A DNA stretch of 64,000 bases from UBA6168 sp041163745 (GCA_041163745.1 JBEAQU010000078.1:186001-250000), one strand, 5' to 3'. Shown: positions 8,910-18,129, counted from the stretch's first letter. The notes: generated from the letters alone by a model not told the origin. Made by a program: numbers and translations.

Positions 8910-9608
8910 TCAGCGCCGAACGGCCGGTCGGGTGATATGGGGCGCCTTGAGATAATTCGGGGAATAACCTGCCAGATCCTCCCACCCGCCTTCCGTGAAT
9001 TGCCGCCAGGACAGCTCCGCCAGGTGTGCGGCGGAACACCGGACCGGCAAGACAGCGGCATCCCTTCCCTCCAGCAAAGGACGGCATTTTTCAGACCCGT
9101 TCCCCACGAAGACCAACCTTTTACCCTGATCCAACAGCGACCGGAACCCAGGCTCGTCCAATACCATCGGCTGAACCGGCAACAATTGCCGGCCCTCGTA
9201 GTCGAACAAGGCGGTGTACACTTCCATCCGCCTGGCATCGATCATCGGGCAATACAGCGCCTCCCGATCACCGTCCGCCCGGGCCGCCGCCCAAGCCAGG
9301 GACCGAAGCGTATCCACCGCCAACAAAGGAAGTCCGAGCGCAAAACAGACACCCTTCGCAACGGATACGCCGATCCGGAGGGACGTGTACGAACCCGGAC
9401 CACCACTGACCGCGACCGCTGACAAATCGCTCATGACGAACCCCGAGGCCTCCATACATTCCTCGATCAACCGGGTGATGATGCGCCCGTGGTCGTTGCC
9501 TTCGGCCCGCTCGCACAAGCCCGTCTGCCGGCCGGCCTGCGCAAGGCCGACGGAACAAACTTCCGTCGCCGTCTCCAGATTCAAAATGAGGGGAACTTGT
9601 GCCGTCAT
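8910..9608 (-). CDS. tsaB: tRNA threonylcarbamoyladenosine synthesis protein TsaB
   Basis: This 232-residue protein is the TsaB partner of TsaD in the threonylcarbamoyl-transfer step that makes t6A37 in ANN-decoding tRNAs. It starts with ILNLETATEVCSVGLA, the ASKHA fold N-terminus. It continues with HGRIITRLIEECM and the hallmark VSGGPGSYTSLRIGVSVAKG. Later come LAVDTLRSLA and IDARRMEVYTALFD. Length matches the family (about 220-240). ATG 9608 is chosen because the conserved domain begins immediately; an upstream extension in frame has no conserved sequence. It is divergent from prfA with 124 bases between starts. Confidence 0.92.
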   Translation of the reverse strand: MTAQVPLILNLETATEVCSVGLAQAGRQTGLCERAEGNDHGRIITRLIEECMEASGFVMSDLSAVAVSGGPGSYTSLRIGVSVAKGVCFALGLPLLAVDTLRSLAWAAARADGDREALYCPMIDARRMEVYTALFDYEGRQLLPVQPMVLDEPGFRSLLDQGKRLVFVGNGSEKCRPLLEGRDAAVLPVRCSAAHLAELSWRQFTEGGWEDLAGYSPNYLKAPHITRPAVRR

Positions 9609-9632
9609 CCGATTTGTTTCCTGGTGGATTGC

Positions 9633-9640
9633 TAACTTTG
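9633..9640 (+). promoter_or_regulatory. Candidate -7 element (TAACTTTG) of prfA
   Basis: An exact TAnnTTTG match lies 92 bases upstream of the prfA ATG. TTTG at 9613-9616 is a possible -33 element, 16 bases upstream. Confidence 0.6.
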
Positions 9641-9732
9641 CCGAACCGCCAGCCCCGCTGTCCGACCGACTTTGCATCGTTGCCAACGGCCCCTGACGGC
9701 CATCGCAGGGCAAATATCTCTAAAACAAGACA

Positions 9733-10803
9733 ATGCTGGACAAACTGGATGCCATACAAAATAACTTTTTCCTGCTGGAGGAACAGTTGGGCGACCCGGA
9801 TGTCATCAACGACCAGGATCGATATGCCAGGATCAGCAAGGAGTATTTCCGATTGAAGGTCGTCGTCGATGCCTACCGTCAGTACCAGGTCGTTCTCGCC
9901 GACCTCCGGGAAGCCCGGTCTCTTCTGAAAGCATCGGACGAGGAGATACGGGAGATGGCCCGTATGGAAACAGCCGAACTGGAGCCCCGGAAGACCGCCT
10001 TGGAAAACGAAATCAGAACCCTGCTCATACCCAGGGACCCGGAAGATACCCGGGATGTCATTTTCGAAATCCGGGCAGGAACGGGCGGGGACGAGGCGAG
10101 CCTTTTCGCCGGCGACCTGTTCCGTATGTACGGCAAATATTTCGAGACACAAGGATGGAAGACGGAAGCGTTGTATGAAAACGAAGGAACAGCCGGTGGC
10201 TTCAAAGAGGTGTCCGTCGCCGTCAAGGGCACCGATGTCTACGGTCGGCTCAAGTTCGAATCCGGCGTGCACCGCGTCCAACGGGTTCCCGAAACCGAAT
10301 CGAAAGGACGCGTCCATACCTCCGCCGCCACGGTGGCCGTCATGCCGAAGATGGAAATGGCAGATGTCAACATCAACCGGGCCGACCTGAAAATAGACAC
10401 ATTCCGATCCAGTGGTGCCGGCGGACAACACGTCAACAAAACGGAATCCGGCGTCCGCATCACGCACCTGCCGACCGGTGTCGTCGTCGAATGCACCGAA
10501 GGCCGCTCCCAACATTCCAACCGGGACATCGCGGAACAAAGGCTCTACCAAAAAATCTATGAAATGCAGCAGGAAAGGCTGCAGGCCGATATCGCCGCCC
10601 GGCGGAAATCCCTGGTCGGTTCCGGTGACCGGTCCGAAAAAATCCGCACCTACAATTTTCCACAGAACAGACTGACGGACCATCGGATCGAGCTGACCCT
10701 CTACAACCTGGACCAGATCATGGAAGGCGAACTGGACAAAATCCTCGATGCCCTGCAGATGGCGGAGAACGCGGAAAAAATGAAGGACATGGAGGCTGCC
10801 TGA
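9733..10803 (+). CDS. prfA: Peptide chain release factor 1
   Basis: RF1 recognises UAA and UAG in the ribosomal A site and triggers peptide release. The 356-residue protein has the catalytic GGQ loop in SSGAGGQHVNKTESGVRI, whose glutamine is the PrmC methylation site. The codon-reading PxT tripeptide appears as PET in RVPETESKGRVHTSAAT, consistent with RF1 rather than RF2 (SPF). The N-terminal helical domain, the GTGGDEASLFAGDL stretch and the C-terminal NFPQNRLTDHRI segment are all present, so the protein is intact. No prmC or prfB lies nearby. Confidence 0.97.
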   Translation: MLDKLDAIQNNFFLLEEQLGDPDVINDQDRYARISKEYFRLKVVVDAYRQYQVVLADLREARSLLKASDEEIREMARMETAELEPRKTALENEIRTLLIPRDPEDTRDVIFEIRAGTGGDEASLFAGDLFRMYGKYFETQGWKTEALYENEGTAGGFKEVSVAVKGTDVYGRLKFESGVHRVQRVPETESKGRVHTSAATVAVMPKMEMADVNINRADLKIDTFRSSGAGGQHVNKTESGVRITHLPTGVVVECTEGRSQHSNRDIAEQRLYQKIYEMQQERLQADIAARRKSLVGSGDRSEKIRTYNFPQNRLTDHRIELTLYNLDQIMEGELDKILDALQMAENAEKMKDMEAA

Positions 10804-10838
10804 CACCAACCCCTCCTTCCCCTTCCGACGGCGCATTG

Positions 10839-11690
10839 CTATTCCAATACGGGGACCTGTTCCGCCTGCAGCACATCCTTCTCCTCCCCGTTGAGGCTGA
10901 CGAAGGCGATGAGTTCGCAGTGCGCTTCCTTCCAGCCCGTCGGCAATTCGTACTCAAAGGTTTTGGTCACGGTGCTCCCGGCGGAAAGACTTTCCGTAAG
11001 CGGCACCCCGTCGTACGGGGTCATCATCCCCCGCAGGACATGCTTGTGTATGTAGTCCGCCTTGGGCTCGGCGCTTGCCGGTGTCAACTGCAGGTCCTTG
11101 ATTCCGCTTTCCGTGATCATGATGCTCAGCCGCACATCCGGGTGGTCGATGTCCTCGTCGACCAACAAGCTGACCGTCGCCGTCAGTTTGCGCGTGTTCC
11201 CGTCGAAAGAGGGTTCCACACCGATCCGGACGACGGGGGGAATGGATTTTTCCTCCGCCACGTACCCTGCCCATTCCCCTTTGCCCAGCTGAAGGTCGAA
11301 CTGCCCCTCGAATTTCCGGCGATTGACCACCGCGGTAGGGTATCCGAACGGCTCTCCCAGATAACTGAGCACCTGGTCTCCTTCCGCCGTTCGGAAATCG
11401 TAGAGGCTGGTCTGGTAAGGCGGTGAGAACTCACCGGCATGGATCGATACCGCAATCATGCCGGACTGGTGGATGCTCAGCAGCGTCTCGATCTCCTCGC
11501 TGCCGGCCGGACAATTGACACACCGGACGCCGGTGAACTCCTCGATGAGCACCTGCCGGCCCTGTCCGTCCAGATCGGGTCCCGGGTCGGCCTGGCCTGG
11601 CTTCACCCCGGTCACCACAGGCGCTATTTCCTCACAGCCGGCCAGCAGGAGTACCGATGCGAAAGCCAGCGTCATCATACGATTTGCCAT
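10839..11690 (-). CDS. Omp28-related outer-membrane lipoprotein
   Basis: The 283-residue protein begins with a type II signal peptide: MANRMMTLAFASVLLLAGC, with lipobox LAGC and Cys19. After it, residues 45-150 resemble a thioredoxin-like fold with CVNCPAG (C57, C60), in EEFTGVRCVNCPAGSEE. This matches the Bacteroidota Omp28-related family. A beta-rich C-terminal half follows. It is anchored in the envelope, probably facing the periplasm or the surface. It is the second gene behind a DUF6029 barrel (79 bases apart), and a TlpA thioredoxin is divergent, suggesting a common envelope redox or biogenesis role. Exact function unknown. Confidence 0.82.
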   Translation of the reverse strand: MANRMMTLAFASVLLLAGCEEIAPVVTGVKPGQADPGPDLDGQGRQVLIEEFTGVRCVNCPAGSEEIETLLSIHQSGMIAVSIHAGEFSPPYQTSLYDFRTAEGDQVLSYLGEPFGYPTAVVNRRKFEGQFDLQLGKGEWAGYVAEEKSIPPVVRIGVEPSFDGNTRKLTATVSLLVDEDIDHPDVRLSIMITESGIKDLQLTPASAEPKADYIHKHVLRGMMTPYDGVPLTESLSAGSTVTKTFEYELPTGWKEAHCELIAFVSLNGEEKDVLQAEQVPVLE

Positions 11691-11769
11691 AAGGACTGCA
11701 TTTAATGGTGATAGTTTTCCTGCGGATCCGCACCCACCCGGATCCTCGGCTCCGCCGGAAGGCCCTCGG

Positions 11770-13515
11770 TCAGAAGGTCGCGTTCACACTCATCTTCACC
11801 CCGCTGAAAGCGGGCTCCAAGCGGCAGATCCCCCCGGAGCAGACAATCCCTTCCACCTGCTTGACGTAGCTGAGGGACAGGCGGTTGGATTTGTATGTGT
11901 AGAAAACGTCGACGCGTGGATAGTGAATGCGCAGTTTCTCCCCGTTGTCATCCACCGGAGAGATTTTTCCCGGATCGATGTTGTACATGTCCGAGACGGT
12001 GACCGTCCAGTGCGGGGCCGCACTGAATTCCAACAGGGCGAAGACCCAGTTGCCGTAGTCTTCCCGTACCAGCGCCCCTGTCTTGTCCGCATGCTTGCCA
12101 ACATTCAAGTACTGCGCTTCCAGCCGCAAGGTTTTCCTGCGGTCGAAATGATACAGGAAATCCAGGTAGGGGGTAAGGGTTTCTATGAGGTTTGCATCGG
12201 GTTTACCATAGAACACCTCCTGGTTGTACCGTTGCCATTGCAGGCCGGTGGTGAGTGTCCACTTGTTCCTTTCCTTGAAGTAAATTTCGGAATACACCTC
12301 CCGGTACAACAGTTCCTTGTCCAGGTTGTCGATATGGGACAGGTTGAGGTTGAGGCTGAGTTTCTTGTTCACCCGATACCGGATGTCCGCCTGGACCGCC
12401 ATCTCCCCTATGAATTGGGTGGCGGCGGCATAACGGGCGGGCAACCGATAGGTGTTGACCCGGGACATCGGAGGTATGTAGTGCAGCAAACCCCGGAAGC
12501 CCTCCTCCTGCGGTCGGGTCCGGAAATCGAAATGGTCCGTGCGTTTGCCCTCGAGGGTGATGCCAAGTCCTTTGCTTGCATAACTGAGACTGGTGAACAG
12601 TACACTGCCCGTCGTATTGACATAGGCCCCGGCATCGGGCAGGGTATCCCCTGCCAGGTTGACCCGGTCGGCGAAAGGGTCGTTCATGATATCCTTCGAC
12701 TTCCAGGCTGTTTCCACGTACCATGCGAACGGACCGATGGTCAGGGTGTTGTAAAAGGTGGCGGCGTAGGTGTTGTAAGCGGGGCCGCGGTATCCACCCG
12801 CCACCGTATCCGGGAACATCCTGGCGAGGTCCTCCTGCCGATAGGTGTTGAGGGCTGCGACCAGGTTGTTCATCGAGGGGTCGTCCAGCGTCCGGCCGAC
12901 CACACCGACTCCCGGAGCCAGGGTGACGCCGGCAGAGTCCAGCGCCACGAAACCTTCGAGGTTGATGCCCCGCAACACACTGTTGTACACATCGAACTGT
13001 TGCTTTTGCCGGCCGGTGAACGCCTTGACCTTCCAATCCGGGAGGATGTCGTACGTCAGCCGTACCCCGTACAGGGCCTGGTCGATGGCGAGGGGGCGCT
13101 GTTCGTAGGCCCGGAAGACGATGCCGCTGCCGATGATGTCATACAGATAACCAGCCGAGATGCCGAGCTTATGGATGCTTTTGCTGACGTACCATTGTCC
13201 GATTCCGACCCCGGTGAAGGAACCGGTCGGATTCAGCAGGTTCGAATTGTTGAACAGGTCGAAGCGGAGCCCCATGTCAAACCCCCATTGCTGGTAATTG
13301 AGGTTCAGCCAGGAATCGGCACCGAACAGCTGCCGGTCGTATTGCGGGGTGTTCGCCGCCCCGATGCGGGCATCCCGCATGAAGAAATTTCCGTTCAACG
13401 ACAAGTTGCCCGTCAAGCGGCCTCCGTGCGAGGCCCCAGAACCGCTTTCGTCCTGGGCGGCCAGCGGCGACAATGCCAGCAACCAACCCATGACAAACCA
13501 TATTCTCCTTTGCAT
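11770..13515 (-). CDS. DUF6029-family outer-membrane beta-barrel protein
   Basis: The 581-residue protein has a signal peptide (MQRRIWFVMGWLLALSPLAA, then QDE). It is rich in alternating aromatic strands such as GFDMGLRFDLFNN, YLYDIIGSGIVFRAYEQRPL and LEAQYLNVGKH. It ends SVNATF, with a terminal phenylalanine typical of outer-membrane barrels. The GSGIVFRAYEQRPLAIDQALYG-type block is what I recall of DUF6029 proteins. I placed the start at 13515, not at an earlier ATG at 13680. The signal peptide begins there, and the candidate promoter at 13619-13626 lies between the two. It likely shares a transcript with the Omp28-like lipoprotein. Cargo or role unknown. Confidence 0.8.
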   Translation of the reverse strand: MQRRIWFVMGWLLALSPLAAQDESGSGASHGGRLTGNLSLNGNFFMRDARIGAANTPQYDRQLFGADSWLNLNYQQWGFDMGLRFDLFNNSNLLNPTGSFTGVGIGQWYVSKSIHKLGISAGYLYDIIGSGIVFRAYEQRPLAIDQALYGVRLTYDILPDWKVKAFTGRQKQQFDVYNSVLRGINLEGFVALDSAGVTLAPGVGVVGRTLDDPSMNNLVAALNTYRQEDLARMFPDTVAGGYRGPAYNTYAATFYNTLTIGPFAWYVETAWKSKDIMNDPFADRVNLAGDTLPDAGAYVNTTGSVLFTSLSYASKGLGITLEGKRTDHFDFRTRPQEEGFRGLLHYIPPMSRVNTYRLPARYAAATQFIGEMAVQADIRYRVNKKLSLNLNLSHIDNLDKELLYREVYSEIYFKERNKWTLTTGLQWQRYNQEVFYGKPDANLIETLTPYLDFLYHFDRRKTLRLEAQYLNVGKHADKTGALVREDYGNWVFALLEFSAAPHWTVTVSDMYNIDPGKISPVDDNGEKLRIHYPRVDVFYTYKSNRLSLSYVKQVEGIVCSGGICRLEPAFSGVKMSVNATF

Positions 13516-13618
13516 ATGACCGTTTCGTTTCTTCGACCGTAGGACTATGGGGAGGTAATTTTTTCCGCCTGAAAGCGTTTTAACCAAATAGTGGGTACTT
13601 TTGGATTTCAATTCCGGC

Positions 13619-13626
13619 CAAAGGTA
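13619..13626 (-). promoter_or_regulatory. Candidate promoter (TACCTTTG) of the DUF6029-Omp28 operon
   Basis: On the minus strand an exact -7 element at 13626-13619 is preceded by TTTG at 13651-13648 with 21 bases between. It lies 104 bases upstream of the ATG at 13515. Confidence 0.6.
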
Positions 13627-13678
13627 GCCAATCTCTTTTCGCGAAGTCAAATTTATCCGAAACAAAACAGCTGAATAC

Positions 13679-14176
13679 ATGAAATCCGCTTATTTGCCTT
13701 TTTTCGCCGCCCTCCTTTTCACCTTGCCCTCCCTCGCACAAAAAACCATTCCGGATGTGCAGGTGAAAACCCTGGACGGAAGGACGGTCAACCTCCGGGA
13801 ATACACCGGGGAGCAGAACAAGGTCATCATCATCGATTTCTGGGCGACCTGGTGTTCCCCCTGCAAGAAGGAACTCGACATTGTTGCGGACCTGTACGAG
13901 GATTGGCAGGAACAATACAACGTCGAACTGCTGGCCATCACCATCGACGACCAGCGCGCCTTGTCGAAAGTGCCCGGTATCGTTGCCTCGAAAGGTTGGG
14001 AATACACCATTTTCGCCGGCAACGAGGAGGCCATGCGCAATGCGTTCAATTTTCAGACCATCCCGCAGACCCTGGTGGCCGACAGCAAGGGAAACATCGT
14101 CTACGAGCACAACGGCTTCGTACCGGGTGACGAGGAGGAGTTGGAAAAGGCCGTCGCCAAGGCAGCCGCCCGATAA
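13679..14176 (+). CDS. TlpA/ResA-family periplasmic thioredoxin
   Basis: This 165-residue thiol-disulfide protein has a cleavable signal peptide (MKSAYLPFFAALLFTLPSLA). The thioredoxin fold follows, with active site WATWCSPC (C59, C62) and the cis-proline in TIPQTL. It matches the TlpA/ResA group that reduces or rearranges disulfides outside the cytoplasm. It needs electrons from a DsbD/CcdA-type protein; a DsbD is encoded at 43.2 kb. It is divergent from the DUF6029/Omp28 operon. The lipoprotein in that operon has its own CxxC and is a plausible partner, by inference. Confidence 0.88.
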   Translation: MKSAYLPFFAALLFTLPSLAQKTIPDVQVKTLDGRTVNLREYTGEQNKVIIIDFWATWCSPCKKELDIVADLYEDWQEQYNVELLAITIDDQRALSKVPGIVASKGWEYTIFAGNEEAMRNAFNFQTIPQTLVADSKGNIVYEHNGFVPGDEEELEKAVAKAAAR

Positions 14177-14204
14177 CCTCCGAACCGACCGGTGAAGCGC
14201 CGGA

Positions 14205-15959
14205 TCAAGACCGGCCCGCCCCCTCCTCCTTCCGACGTGCCGGCCGGCCCGACAAGGCTTGGAAAAGGGTTCCCAACAGGATGACGGACATGCAGCCGAT
14301 GGGGTTCAGCCAAAGGAACCCGAGGTCTTCCTTGCCGTCCAGCCGGTCCCAGCCGTAAATACCGAGAATCAACAACTCCGTCAGCAAGGCACTGATGAAC
14401 ACGGCCGTACCTCCGATCCTGCGGAAAGCGAAAGCGACCATGAAAATACCCAGGATGGTGCCGTACAAAAGGGATCCCACGATGTTCACCGCCTGTATCA
14501 GGTTCTCGAACAACAGGGTCACGGAAGCGAACACGATGACCAACATCCCCCATCCCGCCGTCAACCATTTGGATACGTTCAGATAATGATGGTCCGTTTC
14601 CTTCCGGGGCGCGAAGGAGCGGTGGTACAGGTCTACGGCGGTCGTGGTGGCCAGGGCGTTCAGTTCCGAGGCGATGGACGACATCGCTGCACAAAAGATG
14701 ACCGCCAGCAGCAGTCCGACCATTCCTTTCGGAAGATAATTCACCACAAAGGTGATGAAGACATAGTCCTTGTCGTTCGGCTCCAGGTCCGTGCCGGTCT
14801 CGGCGGCATGCACCAGCAGCAGGCTGTCGAACCGGGAACGGAGTTCGTTCTCCGAACGGTTCAGGCGCATGACCGCCGTTTTCGCCGCATCCACCGCCGC
14901 CGGATTGTCTGAACGCAACCCTTGGGCCAATTCCCTCACCTTTTCCGACTTTTCCAGGAATACGGCGTCGTACGACCGTTGCAGCTCCTGTAGGTAGGCC
15001 TGTTTTTCCGGGGCCTGTTCCAATACCTGCAGATTCGCTTTGTTGTAATGCAGCGGCGGTTGCTCGAATTGGAAGAACAGGTACACCAGGATACCGACGA
15101 ACAGGATGAAATATTGCATCGGAATCTTGACAAACCCATTGAAAAGCAGCCCGATACGGCTTTCCCGCAACGAACGGCCGGACAGATAGCGCTGCACCTG
15201 CGACTGGTCAGTGCCGAAATAGGACAAAAACAGGAACACCGAGGCAAGCAGCCCAGACCATATGTTGTATCGGTTGGAGAGGTCGAATTCGAAATCCAGG
15301 GTGTCGAGCTTTCCCAAGGCACCGGCGACGCCGACTCCGTCCCGAAAGGATATGTCCTCCGGCAGCCGGAAGGCGATGATGAAGGCGGTGGCGACAATCC
15401 CCAGCAGGATGATGGTCATCTGTTGCTTTTGCGTGACATTGACCGCCTTCGTGCCCCCGCTTACGGTGTACATCGTCACTACCACCCCCGTCAGGATGAT
15501 GGTCAGCTGCAGGTTCCAGCCCATGATGCTGGCCAGGACGATGCTGGGGGCCGAAATCGTGAAACTCGCGGCCATTCCGCGGGAAAACAGGAACAGGATG
15601 GCCGCCAAGGTCCTGGTCTTCAGGTCGAAGCGTTGCTCCAGGTATTCGTAGGCGGTATACACGTTGAGCCGATAGTAGATCGGCAACACGAAGACGACGA
15701 GCAGGATCATCGCGATGGGCATGCCGAAGTAAAACTGGACGAACCGCATGCCGTCCTCATATGCCTGGCCCGGCGTGCTGAGGAAAGTGATGGCGCTGGC
15801 CTGGGTCGCCATGACCGAAAGGCCGATGGGCCACCAACCCATCTCCCGGTCTCCTGTCAGGAAACTCTTGGCGGTGGCGACATTCCGCGTTTTCCAAATA
15901 CCATATCCTATGATGCCCGCCAGTACGGCGAACATGACAGTCCAGTCTGTCCAATGCAT
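14205..15959 (-). CDS. Sodium:solute symporter (SSF family)
   Basis: The 584-residue protein has the SSF pattern of 13 or so membrane helices. It starts with DWTVMFAVLAGIIGYGIW and continues with FLTGDREMGWWPIGLSVMATQ, AITFLSTPGQAYEDG and the sodium-site region AVIFCAAMSSIASELNALAT. Between helices at about residues 320 and 410 lies a charged, probably coiled-coil soluble insertion, containing LQELQRSYDAVFLEK and KTAVMRLNRSENELRSRF. This insertion is longer than in PutP or SGLT types. It lies 87 bases downstream of thiL on the same strand and may share its transcript. The substrate (sugar, amino acid, carboxylate or other) is not predictable. Confidence 0.9.
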   Translation of the reverse strand: MHWTDWTVMFAVLAGIIGYGIWKTRNVATAKSFLTGDREMGWWPIGLSVMATQASAITFLSTPGQAYEDGMRFVQFYFGMPIAMILLVVFVLPIYYRLNVYTAYEYLEQRFDLKTRTLAAILFLFSRGMAASFTISAPSIVLASIMGWNLQLTIILTGVVVTMYTVSGGTKAVNVTQKQQMTIILLGIVATAFIIAFRLPEDISFRDGVGVAGALGKLDTLDFEFDLSNRYNIWSGLLASVFLFLSYFGTDQSQVQRYLSGRSLRESRIGLLFNGFVKIPMQYFILFVGILVYLFFQFEQPPLHYNKANLQVLEQAPEKQAYLQELQRSYDAVFLEKSEKVRELAQGLRSDNPAAVDAAKTAVMRLNRSENELRSRFDSLLLVHAAETGTDLEPNDKDYVFITFVVNYLPKGMVGLLLAVIFCAAMSSIASELNALATTTAVDLYHRSFAPRKETDHHYLNVSKWLTAGWGMLVIVFASVTLLFENLIQAVNIVGSLLYGTILGIFMVAFAFRRIGGTAVFISALLTELLILGIYGWDRLDGKEDLGFLWLNPIGCMSVILLGTLFQALSGRPARRKEEGAGRS

Positions 15960-16046
15960 GATGCTGCAGTGTTTATTGTCGGTGCCGGCGCACAGGCGGC
16001 CCCTTCCTTCCGCTGCGTATGGAAAGTGGCCGTGTCCTCCGGTCGG

Positions 16047-17081
16047 TCAGAAATGCCGCCAGCCCTGTGCTGTCAGGTCGTGCCGTTTTCCGCCGGCGGT
16101 ATGGATCTTCACCCCTTCCTCCGCCGCGGTGATTTCCCCCATGATGTAAATGTCCGGCAATATCTTCAAGCGTTCGATGTCTTTGGGGTCTATGGTGAAG
16201 AGCAACTCGTAATCCTCCCCGCCGTTGAGCGCGCAGACGAGCGGGTCCAGATTGAATTTCAATGCCAGCAATTTGGTGTCGTGATGAATGGGAATCCCGG
16301 TCTCCTCCACGACGGCCCCCACACCGGATTGTTTGCACAGGTGCAGGAGGTCGGAGGAGATGCCGTCCGAAACATCCAGCATGGCAGTGGGTACCAAGCC
16401 GGCACGGTCGAACATCTCGACCATGTCTTTCCGGGCTTCCGGTTTGAGAAACCGGCCGATGATGTATTGTTGGTCCTCGAGGTCCGGACGGATGTCCGGC
16501 TGGGAAAGGTACAGTTGTTTTTCCCGTTCCAGGATCTGCAGGCCCAGGTAGGAAGCCCCCAGGTCGCCGGTGACACAGAGCAGGTCGCCGGGCTTTGCTC
16601 CGCTGCGGTAGGTCAGCTTGCCCTTCTCTCCCTGCCCGATGACCGTGACACTGATGACCATGCCCTTTCCCGATGAGGTGGTGTCTCCTCCGACCAGGTC
16701 CACACCGTAATGCTCACAGGCGAGACGGATACCTTCGTACAGCGACTCCAGCGCCTCCACGCTGAACCGGTTGGAGACGGCGATGCTCACCGTTATCTGC
16801 CGCGGCTTCGCATTCATGGCGTATATGTCGGACAGATTTACCACCACGGACTTGTATCCCAGGTGTTTCAACGGGAAGTACATCAGGTCGAAGTGGATGC
16901 CTTCGACCAGCATATCGGTGGAAACAACGGTCAGGTAACCGTCGTTGTCAATGACTGCCGCATCGTCGCCCACACCCTTGACTGTGGAGGGCTGGCGGTT
17001 GACCAGGCTTTCCGTCAGGCGTTCGATCAGTCCGAATTCTCCCAACTCACTGATTTCCGTACGCTTGGTTTCTTTTTCCAC
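16047..17081 (-). CDS. thiL: Thiamine-monophosphate kinase
   Basis: ThiL phosphorylates TMP to the cofactor TPP with ATP. The 344-residue protein has the PurM/ThiL fold, with ELGEFGLIERL at the start. GVGDDAAVID, STDMLVEGIHFDL, VVNLSDIYAMNAKPRQITVS, VGGDTTSS, LDVSDGISSDL and NGGEDYELLFT follow. I chose the GTG at 17081, since homologues begin just before ELGEFGLI and no ATG lies there; a purine-rich stretch (GGGAAAG) precedes it. A longer in-frame extension to 17231 has no conserved residues and would overrun the promoter. Confidence 0.93.
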   Translation of the reverse strand: MEKETKRTEISELGEFGLIERLTESLVNRQPSTVKGVGDDAAVIDNDGYLTVVSTDMLVEGIHFDLMYFPLKHLGYKSVVVNLSDIYAMNAKPRQITVSIAVSNRFSVEALESLYEGIRLACEHYGVDLVGGDTTSSGKGMVISVTVIGQGEKGKLTYRSGAKPGDLLCVTGDLGASYLGLQILEREKQLYLSQPDIRPDLEDQQYIIGRFLKPEARKDMVEMFDRAGLVPTAMLDVSDGISSDLLHLCKQSGVGAVVEETGIPIHHDTKLLALKFNLDPLVCALNGGEDYELLFTIDPKDIERLKILPDIYIMGEITAAEEGVKIHTAGGKRHDLTAQGWRHF

Positions 17082-17202
17082 GTAGTTTTTCTTTCCCTTC
17101 CCTTCGATGGAACCGCGAACCCGCCCGCAGCACCCCGTTCCGCCGGAGCAGGACGCCACACACGCCGACGGTAGACTGCATCCGAATCGGAAGCGTGATG
17201 TA

Positions 17203-17232
17203 CAAAGGTAACAAAGTTGTCTGGCTATCAAA
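17203..17232 (-). promoter_or_regulatory. Promoter of thiL (TTTG-18-TACCTTTG)
   Basis: On the minus strand TTTG (17232-17229) and TACCTTTG (17210-17203) are separated by 18 bases. This is the best complete match to the Bacteroidota -33/-7 promoter in the window, and it ends 121 bases upstream of the GTG start. Confidence 0.65.
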
Positions 17233-17367
17233 CGGAAGCCAGGCCAACCGGTTACGCCCCGGCGCCGGCCAGCGCTTTTTGTCGTCTTCGGCCAACCATC
17301 CCGCCGGCTGGATTGTTATCAGAAAAATCCGAACGACCAATCTTTTTGACGACCTGACAATCAAGCC

Positions 17368-18129
17368 ATGGCCATACAGATCATCCCGAAGGACAGACAG
17401 GCGAAAGGTGCCTTCAACGGAGGCGAAATCATCGAGAACAAACCGATCGGTTTCCCCCGCGAAGGCGGTGCGCTGCGCCCCTACTCCAATCTTTTCTATT
17501 GGGCATATGCGGAAGCGTTGGTCGACAGCACCATCGGACTGCATCCTCACGAAGGGTTCGAAATCATGTCCTTTGTCCTCAAGGGCAATATCCGGCATTA
17601 CGACACCCAGCTGAAGGAATGGCGACCGCTCGGCGCAGGCGACATGCAGATCATCCGGGCCGGCAATGGCATCAGCCATGCGGAATTCATTGCGGGCGGC
17701 GGTGCCATCTTCCAGATCTGGGTCGATCCGGATCTTGCCAGGACGCTCCGCCAACCGGCTTCCTATGACGATTACACCGCAGACCGGCTGCCCCGCCACC
17801 GGCAGGACGGCATGACCACCACCACGTTCGTCGGACCCGCATCCCCGGTCACCCTCGACACTCCCGGCCTCGACATTCTCCGCCTGGATTTCGACAGCCC
17901 CGGCCGTTACCAACCCGCTCCGGATACCGACAGGACCTACTCCTGCTATATCATGGACGGCGATTTCCTGGTGAACGGCGAACCGGCAGGCCAGGACGAT
18001 TTCATCCTGGTGGAGGAGGAGTCCCATTGGCATCTGGACTGCCGCACCACCGGTTCGGCTTTCCTGGTCGCCTCCCCCCGCCAACCCGGATACCGGACCT
18101 ATGCCCGGATGATGCAACACCGCGGATGA
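17368..18129 (+). CDS. Pirin-family protein
   Basis: This 253-residue bicupin has the pirin N-terminal domain. GLHPHEGFEIMSFVLKG carries metal ligands H59 and H61, and GNGISHAEF carries H104 and E106; this spacing is that of human pirin. The C-terminal cupin covers about residues 145-245. Bacterial pirins can act as quercetin dioxygenases or as redox-sensitive regulators of metabolism, but the activity cannot be inferred here. It is transcribed away from thiL, and a signal-peptide lipoprotein follows 49 bases downstream on the same strand. Confidence 0.9.
   Translation: MAIQIIPKDRQAKGAFNGGEIIENKPIGFPREGGALRPYSNLFYWAYAEALVDSTIGLHPHEGFEIMSFVLKGNIRHYDTQLKEWRPLGAGDMQIIRAGNGISHAEFIAGGGAIFQIWVDPDLARTLRQPASYDDYTADRLPRHRQDGMTTTTFVGPASPVTLDTPGLDILRLDFDSPGRYQPAPDTDRTYSCYIMDGDFLVNGEPAGQDDFILVEEESHWHLDCRTTGSAFLVASPRQPGYRTYARMMQHRG

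Noticed and set aside
8569..8955. Open frames between ArsR copy 2 and tsaB
   Set aside because: No domain, signal peptide or initiation context; composition and overlap suggest chance frames.
15048..16676. 542-codon open frame on the plus strand opposite the symporter and thiL
   Set aside because: It is antisense to two well-supported genes, rich in His/Arg/Gln, with no recognisable motif.
16047..17231. Longer thiL start at 17231
   Set aside because: It would overlap the TTTG-18-TACCTTTG promoter and adds cysteine-rich sequence not seen in ThiL.
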